Assembly: GCF_000485595.1 (NCBI RefSeq)
Contig: NW_014577112.1
Span: 237,879-277,487, forward strand
Direction of reading: 5' to 3'
DNA: 39,609 bases
Source of the DNA: Priapulus caudatus
Taxonomy: Eukaryota > Priapulida > Priapulimorpha > Priapulimorphida > Priapulidae
Position 1 is the stretch's first letter. Every line of letters starts with the position of its first letter. Below, in pieces: positions 12,295 to 25,139 of this stretch. The notes under the pieces were generated by a model. It saw nothing but the letters and a program-made list of their open reading frames with translations, was not told where the DNA came from and did no database searches. The translations under genes were made by a program, and so were the position numbers.

Positions 12295-13214
12295 TGCATC
12301 TACATAGTGCCATTTTCGATCCTACGTTAATTCGGAGCGGCTGCTGATGTTGTTTGAAACACACCCGTCAACATGCAATCGGCCGCGTGATCGATATCTG
12401 CCGAGCTTATTTCTAGTAGTACCGTCAGCGGAACTATCATCACCTCCGATGCTCTCAAACTCGCAAACGGCTCCCCGCGACGCACTTCCCTGTTACCAAA
12501 ATAACACTTTCCGCGATATTTTATCCATTTAGTGTTTCTGTTTCGGCACCCCTCCCCCTAGCACAAGTATACACTAGGTTGCGCTGGAATTATGCAGCTG
12601 TTTCTTGACACAACAACGCTACAATTAGAAAGCGCGCCAGGTCCATCATAAGCCGTATGTGTCAATCATCAATCATCATACTGATATCAAAGATACATTT
12701 CAAAGTCATCAATGCTCGCTCCAGTTTTCCAAACACAAGATAATAAATGATAGTTAAGTGCGGGAACATTATAGATAGCGATTATTTTCTTAGCACGGGA
12801 TATATATATATATGCATGTTTAACACACCATACAGAACGCAGTGCAAGCAAGCATGTTTGAAATAAGATATCACCATCTTTTTTCAAATCTCTCCACATA
12901 ACATACATTAGCCAGATCTTTGTTTGCGCAATTTCTGTGGTCTTTTAAATAGCGCAAAATAAACCCAATGCTATTGGACTCGAATTATACCTTAGTGAAT
13001 GTATTCCACATTTACAGTATGATTACCAACAGACATACAAGTATAAACTCGGATTGTATATGTCTGTCAACAGTGACTAATCTAGCTGCTTAATATGGGC
13101 ACCCATGGTGAGCGAAAAAAATCGTTTGGGACTGTTTTGGGAAAATATATTTGAGGTATAGTAGATGTATAATAACATTAAAATTAATATCATCCTGATA
13201 TTGTTTTTAATATT

Positions 13215-13485
13215 TTCATGTCACTCAGGCTGCAGTGTACAGTGAGTAGTGTATGTTGTGCAGTAAGTAAGCATCAAATTGGCCAGGGCCTAATCAAAGC
13301 CGTTTTTCATACAGAATACAGGCACCCAAATTACGACCCTTAGCAAAACGCCCAAATTACAAAATTCATAAAACGCCCAAATTAGCAGAGCTCTGAAAAT
13401 TGTGAAAATTAAATCTCCATGTTTCTATCGTTATAGCGGTTTATCCTGTTACTTATCTGATATAAAAAGAAAACATATCCATGAA
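13215..13485 (+). repeat. 271-bp segment inverted between the two copies (copy 1 orientation)
   Basis: The reverse complement of this segment occupies the equivalent place in copy 2 (19161-19431), while the flanking sequence on both sides stays collinear. The segment begins TTCATG and ends CATGAA, so both orientations have the same 6-bp terminal inverted repeat. Inside it are three copies of CCCAAATTA (about 13324-13383). It carries no coding signal. Either a simple inversion polymorphism or a small mobile element could explain it. Confidence 0.9.
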
Positions 13486-14720
13486 TATCGACTAGGTCTC
13501 ACGCTAGCTACGATTCACAAGTAAAAATAAATTGTTGCGAGTTAAAAGTAAGTACAGTCACTACCAGCTCAGCAAAACATTGCTCAACTATTTATCCCAC
13601 CAAAAGTTTAAAACTATCATTACAAAAATAGAAACAGGGATACTAAACATTTTGTACTTAAACAAGAAGCAAAATAAGAAGCATGTTGGAGTTTTTCAAA
13701 AAGGATAGAAAATTGTGGAGTGGGGTATAGCGATGATAGCAAAAACGAAAAAAACGGAATGCTAACGATGGATTGATCCTGCCCAATTTGTACATTACAA
13801 AAAAAAACGTGCTGGGAACGACCATTTTATGGTGAAACAGAAACAAAGATTACGTGATACAAATTGCAGTATGAAACACTGAACATTTAAAGAAACTACA
13901 TGAACGTTAATAATGGAACTATCCACTCATACCCACAACATTTCATGCATTTTCTGACCCACAGATATAATAATATACCAACTTATCATCATGAATCATT
14001 AAATAATCACCTAATCAGCTTTGCTGATCATTACTTACTCTAATGCATTTACAATTTCCATGAAGTACATCCAAGATGCTGTAGAGTTAATTAAATATGG
14101 GAGATGTAGAAAAATAGCTAAATTCTAAATTCTATAAGAGAAAACATCAGCTGTGATTTATATCAGATATACCTCGGTGAATCAAAACACACAAAACTAC
14201 CTAGTTATTGGTGCCACCAGACAAAAGTGCATCTCACTGAGTGATGTAAGGGGTTATAGACTGGCGCAGCATCATGATTACTTCATGATGCAAGTTGCCA
14301 TAAACAGGGTCTCGCGAGAAACAAGTGGCATCATCATGTAACTGCGTCAACAAGAAGTCAACAACTTCGATGCATTTTTTGGTGAAACTAACATGGTGCA
14401 AGTGTTCTAAGACATGTTAGCCTTACTGTTGACACTTGCTGTTACACGCGCAATAGCAGTCAGTAATGTAAGTTCGGAAAATACAAGAACGGTCAGGAAA
14501 ATTGTTTGAAACCCTTACTTTAACACAGAATGCACAAAATCTTACTTTACAATAATAATGCTCAAAGCTGTAACGTCAGGCCCCTCCCTACGTTGCGCAA
14601 ACCGGGCGCGCCCGCCCCGTTTGGGAATACTCCCCCCCCTTGTTTCAATCGTTGCGCCACGTTTAAATTCCACCACAATAAAAGTTTGACAGCGCGGGAA
14701 TCGATCGTTTGTTTATGCGA

Positions 14721-14739
14721 ACCCAACCCTAACCCTAAC
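14721..14739. repeat. Short interstitial telomere-like repeat (CCCTAA), copy 1
   Basis: ACCCAACCCTAACCCTAAC, repeated in copy 2 at 20682-20700. Too short to mark a chromosome end. Confidence 0.7.
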
Positions 14740-15225
14740 ACTAATTTTAAACCGACTCAGCTATCTTATATACGCATGGCATAGTACCAAACACTATCTA
14801 TGGTGTATCCGGAACTCTCGTGGGGAAAATAATTTCGCCCCCCGGACCACCCTAGTTTCCCCTCCCCCTACCCCCTCCCCTCCCCCTGTTTCAATTTCAT
14901 CCTGAGGAGAACCCTGAACGTCTGTAAAAAGCCTTGCCGAAGTCCCAATCAAAAGTTATCATCAGTATTGCCTCATGCATTAATGTCACACATGCACACT
15001 CTCAATGCACTTAGCTCACCCTTGTACTTTCAATTCATAAACCTAATTTGGTACAATGAATTTCTGCATCACCTACAGTTTTACTTATCTAGTGTTAATA
15101 TTTCAAAATTGGCTCAAGCTGTGCAAATATCATTTACACACTTTATACACCACAGCAAAAAAAAACTATTATAATGGGAAATAATTGCAAGTATCATATA
15201 TAATGATGTACATGATTTTAGAAAC

Positions 15226-15235
15226 NNNNNNNNNN
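15226..15235. other. 10-N assembly gap
   Basis: Ten Ns, directly flanked by the end of copy 1 and the start of copy 2 of the same sequence. A fixed-size gap of this kind usually stands for an unknown or negative distance between contigs. Confidence 0.97.
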
Positions 15236-18200
15236 CGTGTGCGTGTGTGTACGTGCGTGCGTGTGCGTGTGTGTACGTGCGTGCGTGTGTGCGTGCGTGT
15301 GGGTGGTGTGGTAGATCGCTTGGCAACACTCCACGGTAAGCAGAGCAGAACTGATGCGTCAAAATCAACCGTGTAACGTTAATATTCCGGAGGATCATGC
15401 AAGATGCAATCTAACCTAGCGGGATGCTATAAAATCGACAATATTACTAACGCCTTCGTCTCGCCGGTTAACCCGAGGGTATCAAACACACTCGCTCCCC
15501 GCACGGGGATGGCACGATAGGGAGCGGTCTCTAAACACCTACGTGCCACCCTGAGTAGAATCTTTGTGACTACCCACCCACCTTCTCCCCCTGTTAGGAG
15601 TCAGACGATTCCGATATCGGTAGCGAGCAGTGCAATGAGGTGATGACTCTGGTATAAGGATAAGTGTCAACGAGCTACGATTCTACATGATCGATAAGGA
15701 ACATCAAACGCCTGCCCCTCACCCGCCATCCTAACACCCCGCCATTATCGCAAGGTCGTGCCTTCAACGAGGATAAGTGCGTGTGTGTGTGGGGGTGCGT
15801 GCGTGCGTGCGTGTGTGCGTGCGCGTGCGTGTGTGTGTACACACTAGTACCGCCACCTAAGAAAGCACTTCGCAGGTACGTGTTGTATTTATATTCTGAG
15901 GATATAGACGGACACTGTCACTTGGTCGTGACCCGCGAAACAGTATCAACACGCGCCAGCACAAAGGGCGTCTTTGTTGTGCGAAAGACTTGAGCTGGCA
16001 GCTCGCAGCACGCAGAAGGAATGAACTCCCGTGAGGAGGGGAGGGGAGGGAGGTGTAAATGTAACATGTTAACTAGGGAACCACGATACCCACGCCAGCT
16101 CTCTGAGCCGCGATCAAATCTATATCGCTCTCATTTAAATAGCACATCTGCCACCATTATAATCCCCCATAGTTTATCGATCGGTGTCAATATATATTAA
16201 AAAAACATTAACACCCCGGTTACGGCCTGCCAGCCGGTACTATTGATTTTCACTCGCCATGACATACCTAAGCACATTAATTTCGAACAATTTCGCCTAA
16301 TAAAGCGGCAAAAATCAACTAGACAAATCAACTGGGTAGCAATACCAACACTCTCGTACGCAGCGCCTCATGCGCGCACAGCCGACAGAAACCGGGTTTA
16401 CGCACATAAATTCACGCGGTTTCGCGCATAAATCACAAGGCGATTACGTCGCCACTTTGCTGACCCGCATTAGTGCAACAGCAGCAACAGCAGCAGCAGC
16501 AGTAGCAGTAGCAACAACAGCAGCAACAGCAGCAGCAGTGGCAGCACCCCCACCCCCACCCGCGCTGCAGCGGGCGAAACACTACCCGCAACCCCCCCGC
16601 CAAATCTCGACCGACCTTGGCAATGCTAGGGACCACCAAATTACGCACATGCCCGCGCGCGATCGATTGTGCCGATCCGAGCAGCGATAGACAAACCTCT
16701 CTACTTACCGCAGAAGACAGAGACTGCTTCTGCCTCCCGAGTCTTCCCTCCCGTGCGAAGGGAGTCTCCGATGCTCTCGACTCGCCTTCTCCAACCGTGA
16801 GGCTAGCACGAGTGGGGGTGGGGGGGTACACGAGAGTAATAGTTAGCACACTGGAGACACGGACGTATAACGGATCCTCACAGCAGCACGGCAACACAAG
16901 CACCGCAGAGAGACATGAGACACCAGCGAACTGTGCCCATATTGAACACTGACTGAAACCACACTGAGAATGATGTGCACGCATTCACACACTGACTGGG
17001 CCTAGGTATCTCCGCACGCGACGGGGGAAGGTGGAGAAGGCATCCGCGAGGGAGGCGCGCTCGTCGATAAACGCTGCACATCGCTGAAGGATGGCTGAGG
17101 AGTACTGAGATGGTAATCTTATGATGACATAGTAACGCCACACGCATGACGCTTGTCCATAAGTCGACAAGCATTACCAATAACACCCCCCGCGCCCATT
17201 TTTTCCCGTTGCGGAAATTAAGAGCCGCCACGGGGAAATCCTTCGGCAACATGACGCGCACACCCGCCCTATCCTCGTATGCCCGACTGTTCGCGGAACT
17301 TTCTAAAGGGTTAACCGAATTCCCCTCACCCCCCACGACGAGGGAACACGCTCACAGCACGTCGTACAATGTACAGGCGCGATCAGCACAACACTAAGGA
17401 TGCCCGCCCCTCGCGCACCCTGCGCCCCTCTGCATGAGCGGACATTGTGCAGGTGCCTTCTCACGCAGAAACGGCTTAGGGGTGTTATCAGGCATGTCAA
17501 CAATCAATGGCGAAATAGTTTGCACTATAAATACTGCCGCTGGCCACGGCACAACACAGGCGCTAACAAACTGAAGCAATCGACCTTACAGTACACCCTA
17601 GTGGTGGTCTGAATACGCGCGGCTGACTGAATTATAGCTGCCGCTGCTCCTGCTGCGTCAGATGCACGCACGCACGCACGCGCGCGCACACGCATGCACG
17701 CGCGCACGCACTGCCGTGGCTGGCACTAGCATACTCAGTGTAAACAGTTTAGTATTTGAACAGCACGCAGAAAACACACACGCGTACCAAAGCTCAATCC
17801 AGAACGTGTATGTACAGCTCTGCTCAGTTTGTTTGACCAAATAACACCTACGATACACAGATAGCAGGCAATGCCAACGTTTATCTTTTGCGATGCCTCG
17901 TTTGCGCAGTGCTTTTTGCCCATACTTGTAACATTTCACAGCTTATGTCAGACACTGGAATTTCTCTTCGGACTGACCAAGTACATATTCTCCCCTAAAG
18001 TGAATTTCGCCATTTCGGAATGCAGAAAATGGGATACTCGCGAAACTCCATGTGGAAAAAAATTCCCTGACCAGTAGACCCTAAGAAGTCGAGTACTATT
18101 GAAGACTGGCCTCGATGGACAACAAAACATTGCGAACCCATGCCGAACTGGTAACATGGAACATGGTAAACGAAATAACTCGAGTTGGCTAGCCCCACCA

Positions 18201-21186
18201 ATTCCAGGCCAATTCCAGGTCAATTCCAGATCAATTACTGCATCTACATAGTGCCATTTTCGATCCTACGTTAATTCGGAGCGGCTGCTGATGTTGTTTG
18301 AAACACACCCGTCAACATGCAATCGGCCGCGTGATCGATATCTGCCGAGCTTATTTCTAGTAGTACCGTCAGCGGAACTATCATCACCTCCGATGCTCTC
18401 AAACTCGCAAACGGCTCCCCGCGACGCACTTCCCTGTTACCAAAATAACACTTTCCGCGATATTTTATCCATTTAGTGTTTCTGTTTCGGCACCCCTCCC
18501 CCTAGCACAAGTATACACTAGGTTGCGCTGGAATTATGCAGCTGTTTCTTGACACAACAACGCTACAATTAGAAAGCGCGCCAGGTCCATCATAAGCCGT
18601 ATGTGTCAATCATCAATCATCATACTGATATCAAAGATACATTTCAAAGTCATCAATGCTCGCTCCAGTTTTCCAAACACAAGATAATAAATGATAGTTA
18701 AGTGCGGGAACATTATAGATAGCGATTATTTTCTTAGCACGGGGTATATATATATATGCATGTTTAACACGCCATACAGAACGCAGTGCAAGCAAGCATG
18801 TTTGAAATAAGATATCACCATCTTTTTTCAAATCTCTCCACATAACATACATTAGCCAGATCTTTGTTTGCGCAATTTCTGTGGTCTTTTAAATAGCGCA
18901 AAATAAACCCAATGCTATTGGACTCGAATTATACCTTAGTGAATGTATTCCACATTTATAGTATGATTACCAACAGACATACAAGTATAAACTCGGATTG
19001 TATATGTCTGTCAACAGTGACTAATCTAGCTGCTTAATATGGGCACCCATGGTGAGCGAAAAAAATCGTTTGGGACTGTTTTGGGAAAATATATTTGAGG
19101 TATAGTAGATGTATAATAACATTAAAATTAATATCATCCTGATATTGTTTTTAATATATATTCATGGATATGTTTTCTTTTTATCTCAGATAAGTAACAG
19201 GATAAACCACTATAACGATAGAAACATGGAGATTTAATTTTCACAATTTTCAGAGCTCTGCTAATTTGGGCGTTTTATGAATTTTGTAATTTGGGCGTTT
19301 TGCTAAGGGTCGTAATTTGGGTGCCTGTATTCTGTATGAAAAACGGCTTTGATTAGGCCCTGGCCAATTTGATGCTTACTTACTGCACAACATACACTAC
19401 TCACTGCACACTGCAGCCTGAGTTACATGAAAAGACTAGGTCTCACGCTAGCTACGATTCACAAGTAAAAATAAATTGTTGCGAGTTTCAAGCTTGAAAA
19501 GTAAGTACAGTCACTACCAGCTCAGCAAAACATTGCTCAACTATTTATCCCACCAAAAGTTTAAAACTATCTTTACAAAAATAGAAACAGGGATACTAAA
19601 CATTTTGTGCTTAAACAAAATAAGAAGCATGTTGGAGTTTTTCAAAAAGGATAGAAAATTGTGGAGTGGGGTATAGCGATGATAGCAAAAACGAAAAAAA
19701 CGGAATGCTAACGATGGATTGATCCTGCCCAATTTGTACATTACAAAAAAAAAACGTGCTGGGAACGACCATTTTATGGTGAAACAGAAACAAAGATTAC
19801 GTGATACAAATTGCAGTATGAAACACTGAACATTTAAAGAAACTACATGAACGTTAATAATGGAACTATCCACTCATACCCACAACATTTCATGCATTTT
19901 CTGACCCACAGATATAATAATATACCAACTTATCATCATGAATCATTAAATAATCACCTAATCAGCTTTGCTGATCATTACTTACTCTAATGCATTTACA
20001 ATTTCCATGAAGTACATCCAAGATGCTGTAGAGTTAATTAAATATGGGAGATGTAGAAAAATAGCTAAATTCTAAATTCTATAAGAGAAAACATCAGCTG
20101 TGATTTATATCAGATATACCTCGGTGAATCAAAACACACAAAACTACCTAGTTATTGGTGCCACCAGACAAAAGTGCTGAGTGATGTAAGGGGTTATAGA
20201 CTGGCGCAGCATCATGATTACTTCATGATGCAAGTTGCCATAAACAAGTTTTATGGACAGGGTCTCGCGAGAAACAAGTGGCATCATCATGTAACCGCGT
20301 CAACAAGAAGTCAACAACTTCGATGCATTTTTTGGTGAAACTAACATGGTGCAAGTGTTCTAAGACATGTTAGCCTTACTGTTGACACCTGCTGTTACAC
20401 GCGCAATAGCAGTCAGTAATGTAAGTTCGGAAAATACAAGAACGGTCAGGAAAATTGTTCGAAACCCTTACTTTAACACAGAATGCAACTTGCAATAATC
20501 TTACTTTACAATAATAATGCTCAAAGCTGTAACGTCAGGCCCCTCCCTACGTTGCGCAAACCGGGCGCGCCCGCCCCGTTTGGGAATACTCCCCCCCCCC
20601 TTGTTTCAATCGTTGCGCCACGTTTAAATTCCACCACAATAAAAGTTTGACAGCGCGGGAATCGATCGTTTGTTTATGCGAACCCAACCCTAACCCTAAC
20701 ACTAATTTTAAACCGACTCAGCTATCTTATATACGCATGGCATAGTACCAAACACTATCTATGGTGTATCCGGAACTCTCGTGGGGAAAATAATTTCGCC
20801 CCCCGGACCACCCTAGTTTCCCCTCCCCCTACCCCCTCCCCTCCCCCTGTTTCAATTTCATCCTGAGGAGAACCCTGAACGTCTGTAAAAAGCCTTGCCG
20901 AAGTCCCAATCAAAAGTTATCATCAGTATTGCCTCATGCATTAATGTCACACATGCACACTCTCAATGCACTTAGCTCACCCTTGTACTTTCAATTCATA
21001 AACCTAATTTGGTACAATGAATTTCTGCATCACCTACAGTTTTACTTATCTAGTGTTAATATTTCAAAATTGGCTCAAGCTGTGCAAATATCATTTACAC
21101 ACTTTATACACCACAGCAAAAAAAAACTATTATAATGGGAAATAATTGCAAGTATCATATATAATGATGTACATGATTTTAGAAAC
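15236..21186. repeat. Duplicated ~5.95 kb block, copy 2
   Basis: Second copy of 9289-15225. It starts directly after the N gap and stops being duplicated at 21186, the exact base whose partner is the last base before the gap. Copy-specific changes include small insertions at 19486-19499, 20238-20256 and 20484-20494 and a 7-bp deletion relative to 14231-14237. No gene is recognised in it. Confidence 0.93.
19161..19431 (-). repeat. 271-bp segment inverted between the two copies (copy 2 orientation)
   Basis: Reverse complement of 13215-13485 with a few substitutions and the same length. Bounded by TTCATG (19161-19166) and CATGAA (19426-19431). Confidence 0.9.
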
Positions 21187-21551
21187 GTACATAATTTCAT
21201 CTTCTAGTTGCTTCCACCAAAGTGCATGGTTATATATATATACCACGATTGGTACGTAATACAAAGCAACTGTGTGAAACAAAGCTGTATATAATTGTTT
21301 AATAGATGTAAACAAGATTAAATGTTACTTTACTAGGGTAGAACATGGAAACATGAACCTCGACTTTTGCCAACCCCAGCATTACCCCTGCCCTAACCCG
21401 ACCAGGCTGTGTGACTAACGCCAATATACACAGGGTCTCCTAACCCTAGCAAAGACCGTTTCTTGGAGCTACCCCTGCCCTAGCATAAACAATACCCGGT
21501 ACGCAGTGGCTGGAGGTACGACAGCCGTCGTTCATTGAAGCCCTTTTTTGG

Positions 21552-21579
21552 CGTTAGGGTTAGGGTTAGGGTTAGGGTT
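21552..21579 (+). repeat. Interstitial telomeric repeat (TTAGGG)n
   Basis: Four perfect GTTAGG units on the plus strand. The TTAGGG type argues against a typical insect, whose telomeres are TTAGG. It lies between related copies of a GGCTGGAGGTACGRCAG motif, at about 21509-21527 and, on the opposite strand, at about 21687-21706. Confidence 0.85.
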
Positions 21580-22640
21580 CTAGCTCATCTAAACTCTCAA
21601 ATCATGAATTTATTTCCCAAGGCGTTATTTCGAAATCTGGCGCCACCTGCTGCCATCTTTATCTCGTTAAGTATGAAAGCGAATGGACTGCCGTACCTCC
21701 AGCCTCGAGACATTAAGATACGGCTGCCGTACCCGTAGCCACAGCGTAAACAATAACCCTAGTCTTTGCAAGTGTAATAATGGTAGCAGAGGTCTCTGGC
21801 TGTACACTCTAGCCCAGGGATTATTCTGTCTAGCCTTTCCGATACATCATCACATACGTAGTGTTTATGCCACGACAACAACATGTGTGAAATTTTAGGG
21901 CCGATATTTCGTGCGTGATATTCTCTGTCGCTAACTAAGTTTCGGCACTAGCCTAAGCCCTAACTTATAATTATATAGCCTAGGCCTAGAGTAGACATAA
22001 CAACATCTGCACGAGTAATATTAATAATAATTTTGATACGATTACGTTTGATACTGTCTGTTGTCATAATACGTGCACACTACGTGATAAAATAACATTT
22101 AGATTTACCTTTTTTTGGAAATGCAACGAATGTTGAATGTTGACTAGCGACCTGAAATCCTCTCTGTTTCAAGTCATTATTTATAGATGCTCACTTGTTC
22201 GCTCTTATCGCCAACGCGCACAACCGTCGCCATTGTAGCTAGTAATATCCAAAAATAATTTTCTAAGTTGTTTAAATAAAAGAGACTTTGTAAATATAAA
22301 ACCAAAATCCGCAGAGTAATATTTTAAATGGTCATTTATTGTTTAAATCACGAGTAATGCCAAACGGCACTATATATAGATCTGCAGCATGCGTGTAGTG
22401 GGTTCAGGTCTATTCTCTATGATCAGCGCATTACCACACAAATTGAATTAATTGTTATTGATTCAGTCATCACCACACTAACTCTAATCCCAATCTAAAA
22501 TTTTATATCTGACCTAACCTAACCGCATCATTGCGGACTGGGTGAGTATGGTCAAAATTTAGATATGCAAACTGTGTGCATTGGTACACCGTTGTGATTT
22601 TGAATCATATTGCACATTGAGTATTCATCTTTTAATATTG
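21580..22640. other. AT-rich unique sequence with no gene seen
   Basis: Mostly AT-rich, with scattered CCTAACC/CTAAACC telomere-like fragments (for example near 22502-22522). I see no exon with matched splice sites and no RNA gene. Confidence 0.4.
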
Positions 22641-22647
22641 ATGAATC

Positions 22648-22674
22648 GCTTATAATAATAATAATAATAATAAT
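22648..22674. repeat. (TAA)n microsatellite
   Basis: About eight ATA/TAA units. Confidence 0.85.
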
Positions 22675-22980
22675 CACTTATATTGTTTTCCGAGGAGTAA
22701 AATACGCAATATGAGGCATATTAATTATTATGCCTCAGAGACTCTAATAGATGTTTATAATCATTACATTTGTAATATCAAGTAAATATTTAAATGACAA
22801 TTAGAATATAATTGACCAACAATTATATGTTATACGCAATAAGCGAATTATTAGTTTCCGATTCTCACTGATTCTAGTATTTTAGTTCTACGGTTCGTTA
22901 CCTAACAATTTGGCAACACTTTGTTTATGTAACGACAGGTGGCACCAGTAGGTAAGGTTATGCAGGCAGGCCAAGGCAGC

Positions 22981-23008
22981 GCATATAAATCAACGTTGAT
23001 TTATATGC
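22981..23008. repeat. Perfect 28-bp palindrome
   Basis: GCATATAAATCAAC followed directly by its reverse complement, with no spacer. It can form a 14-bp cruciform or hairpin. Confidence 0.9.
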
Positions 23009-23061
23009 TCTGGCCAAGGTGCAGGGCAATCGGTTGTGCACGCAGAACTGCGTTGTAGCGC

Positions 23062-23218
23062 GAAATCTGTGCGCAACGCATGTGGCAATAAATCCAATGT
23101 TATTTATTTATTTTATTTTATTTATTTATTAATTTAAAGACGGTACATTGGTAACAGATATATATCGCTGAATGAGGCACTCAAATCGCATGTAGCATTG
23201 AAATCTGTGCGCAACGCA
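23062..23218. repeat. 19-bp direct repeat pair flanking a TTTA tract
   Basis: GAAATCTGTGCGCAACGCA occurs at 23062-23080 and at 23200-23218. Between them is a TTTA-rich microsatellite at about 23098-23133. Confidence 0.8.
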
Positions 23219-23399
23219 ATGCACGGAATTAAATTTAAAATACAAAATATAGTAATTGTCATATTAGATGTATGACCATATGATATATGGAAAAAATATT
23301 TACACAGATACAGATATCTTATAGTCATAATCCCATATGGATAAATATCAATTTTGATCGTCTGTTTTACTGCATTCACTTATTTTGCACAGCACTATT

Positions 23400-24540
23400 A
23401 ATTTTTCTTTTTTTTAATTTGTGTATTCAGATAATTATTGCTGAACTTATATCACAATGAATATACACATAAATATAGTATGCAGATAACTTTCGAAGAT
23501 AATAAACAGAAAATTATCACCACAACTGTCTCGTTGTAATAAGAGAGGTTATTAAAATTCGCCCAAATGTAAATATCCATCTTCAGTCAGCTACCCGCGT
23601 ATGCATGCGACACCCGCGCCGTCGTGCTTGGACCAAGTAAAGCTTGTAAGCAAGTAATACGGATGCCACATGGACACTGCAGCGGCTATACAAACGCCAA
23701 CAGCAGAGTTGTGGTTGGTCGAGAAACCACGCATTGACCTCCGCACGGGCACGGAAGTTGTTCATAAAGGTTTATGTAAGCTCTCGCCATAGCGGAACAT
23801 AGTTGCACCCAGCAACCGCGTGTACGCGCTCCCGTCGCTCCCACAGCTTCCAGAGCTGCTATCGAGAGCAGTCCATCGTCGTTGCAGATGGCGTCGTATT
23901 AAGTGTCGTCGGTGAGAGCTTATTTATAACCGTTAGGCTAACACGTGGTGTCTTTCGAAAATACTCGAGTATCTTCGCCGAGGATCTGAGCCGAGTTCCC
24001 TTCCTCTATCGCCGCCAGTACTGCTGCTATCCTGCACGCACGCCGGTTGTTAGTGTTCTATCGTGCGCAGTCGACTGCCTCAATAGAGCTTGATCGCGTC
24101 GTTTCTTTGTGGTGATCGTACACATACTGTTCGGTAAGGACGTGCAAAGGATGGCGCGAGTTTTCATCTAAAGAGTGCATGCATGGTGGAATATTATAAA
24201 TGTAACGAGGAACGTTAGCAGTGATATGCGATCATGTTGGTATACAAACTACGTCATTTTGGCGCGTGCGCAGTTTACTGGTTGGCAGAAAGCATTTCTT
24301 ATAACCACTGATATCTATATATTAACGCGCACGTTTGGTCTGGCAACACGGGATGGTGTATGTACGCTTCCATAGCAATCTTGGCCCTCCAAGATTCGTA
24401 TATAGACTCTAAAATCATGGCTGCATTAGTAATGGGGGCGGGCGTGAGCGTTTTGTTTATGTTGCCATTCTTGACAATTGCGCAATCGGGCGATTCCTGC
24501 GAGTTATTGTTATATATGCATAAATCTTATTTATTAATAT
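23400..24540. other. Unique sequence with no gene seen
   Basis: Higher GC from about 23580 to 24130, with short open frames of about 60-95 residues on both strands. None has a domain I recognise or a convincing pair of splice sites. Confidence 0.35.
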
Positions 24541-24790
24541 GATGTTATACTCTTATGTTTAACAAATGTTATTATGTGTTGTTGCCAAGCAAATGTTGCT
24601 GGTGTTTTCATTCTTGCTATATTAGAAGTAGGTGATACCTATAAAAGACGGACTGGTCAGTTAATATTCGAGCAAGTGGCAGTCTGACTGGAATAAATAA
24701 TGTAGAAATGTTTTATAAAAGTCAGGAAAATAAAGCTGTTTTACTCGTCGCTTCTATGGTATTTTATGTTTGAGTGAACAAAGAATCGAA
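24541..24790 (+). promoter_or_regulatory. TATA box followed by poly(A) signals, possible solo-LTR-like module
   Basis: TATAAAAG at 24640-24647 is followed within about 50-90 bp by AATAAA at 24692 and again near 24728, then a T/C-rich end. This compact order (TATA box, likely start site, AATAAA, GT-rich end) is typical of the U3-R-U5 part of a retrotransposon LTR, and a TG start is available at 24543. I could not find a target-site duplication or internal retroelement sequence. It could also be the promoter of an unrelated gene, or chance. Confidence 0.25.
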
Positions 24791-25139
24791 ATATTCTATA
24801 GGCAATGTGAACAGTCCGTTGTTCAAGTTCTGTTTGCGATATCGATGTGCCTGCGCTTTATCATTTTATGTAAAAGGCCGGGCCAATAGTAAATAAAAAT
24901 TAATAATAAAATAATAATATATATAACATCCTAAGACAGAATTCGGAAGATTGCCAATGTAGCAGGCCGGCCAGTATGCAGTGCTGGGATACGCTCTCCA
25001 GCCTGAGATCGCGGGACTAACATGATCGCGACTTTCCCTTTTGGTATCTCCCGAACGAAGTTCGTGGGGATACTATGTGTTTGCATCGTCGCGCCGCCGC
25101 CGGCCTGGCCGTCCGCCGCAGAGATTTCCTTCGTGATAC

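Larger units (their letters stand above)
9289..15225. repeat. Duplicated ~5.94 kb block, copy 1
   Basis: Matches 15236-21186 base for base apart from scattered SNPs, small indels and one inversion. The offset is 5947 at the start and 5961 at the end. This copy ends exactly at the 10-N gap. No gene is recognisable inside it: the many open frames are the same in both copies because the DNA is the same, and none shows a known domain. It contains a GTGC repeat (about 9831-9893), a CAG repeat (10533-10593), a GCAC repeat (11718-11765) and AT-rich unique sequence from about 12600 onward. Best explained as an allelic contig overlap. Confidence 0.93.

Noticed and set aside
24640-24665. Core promoter made of TATAAAAG plus TCAGTT
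   Set aside because: The spacing from TATA to the TCAGTT adenine is about 19 bp, shorter than the usual 25-31, so I do not claim a defined transcription start. Only a weak LTR-like module is listed.
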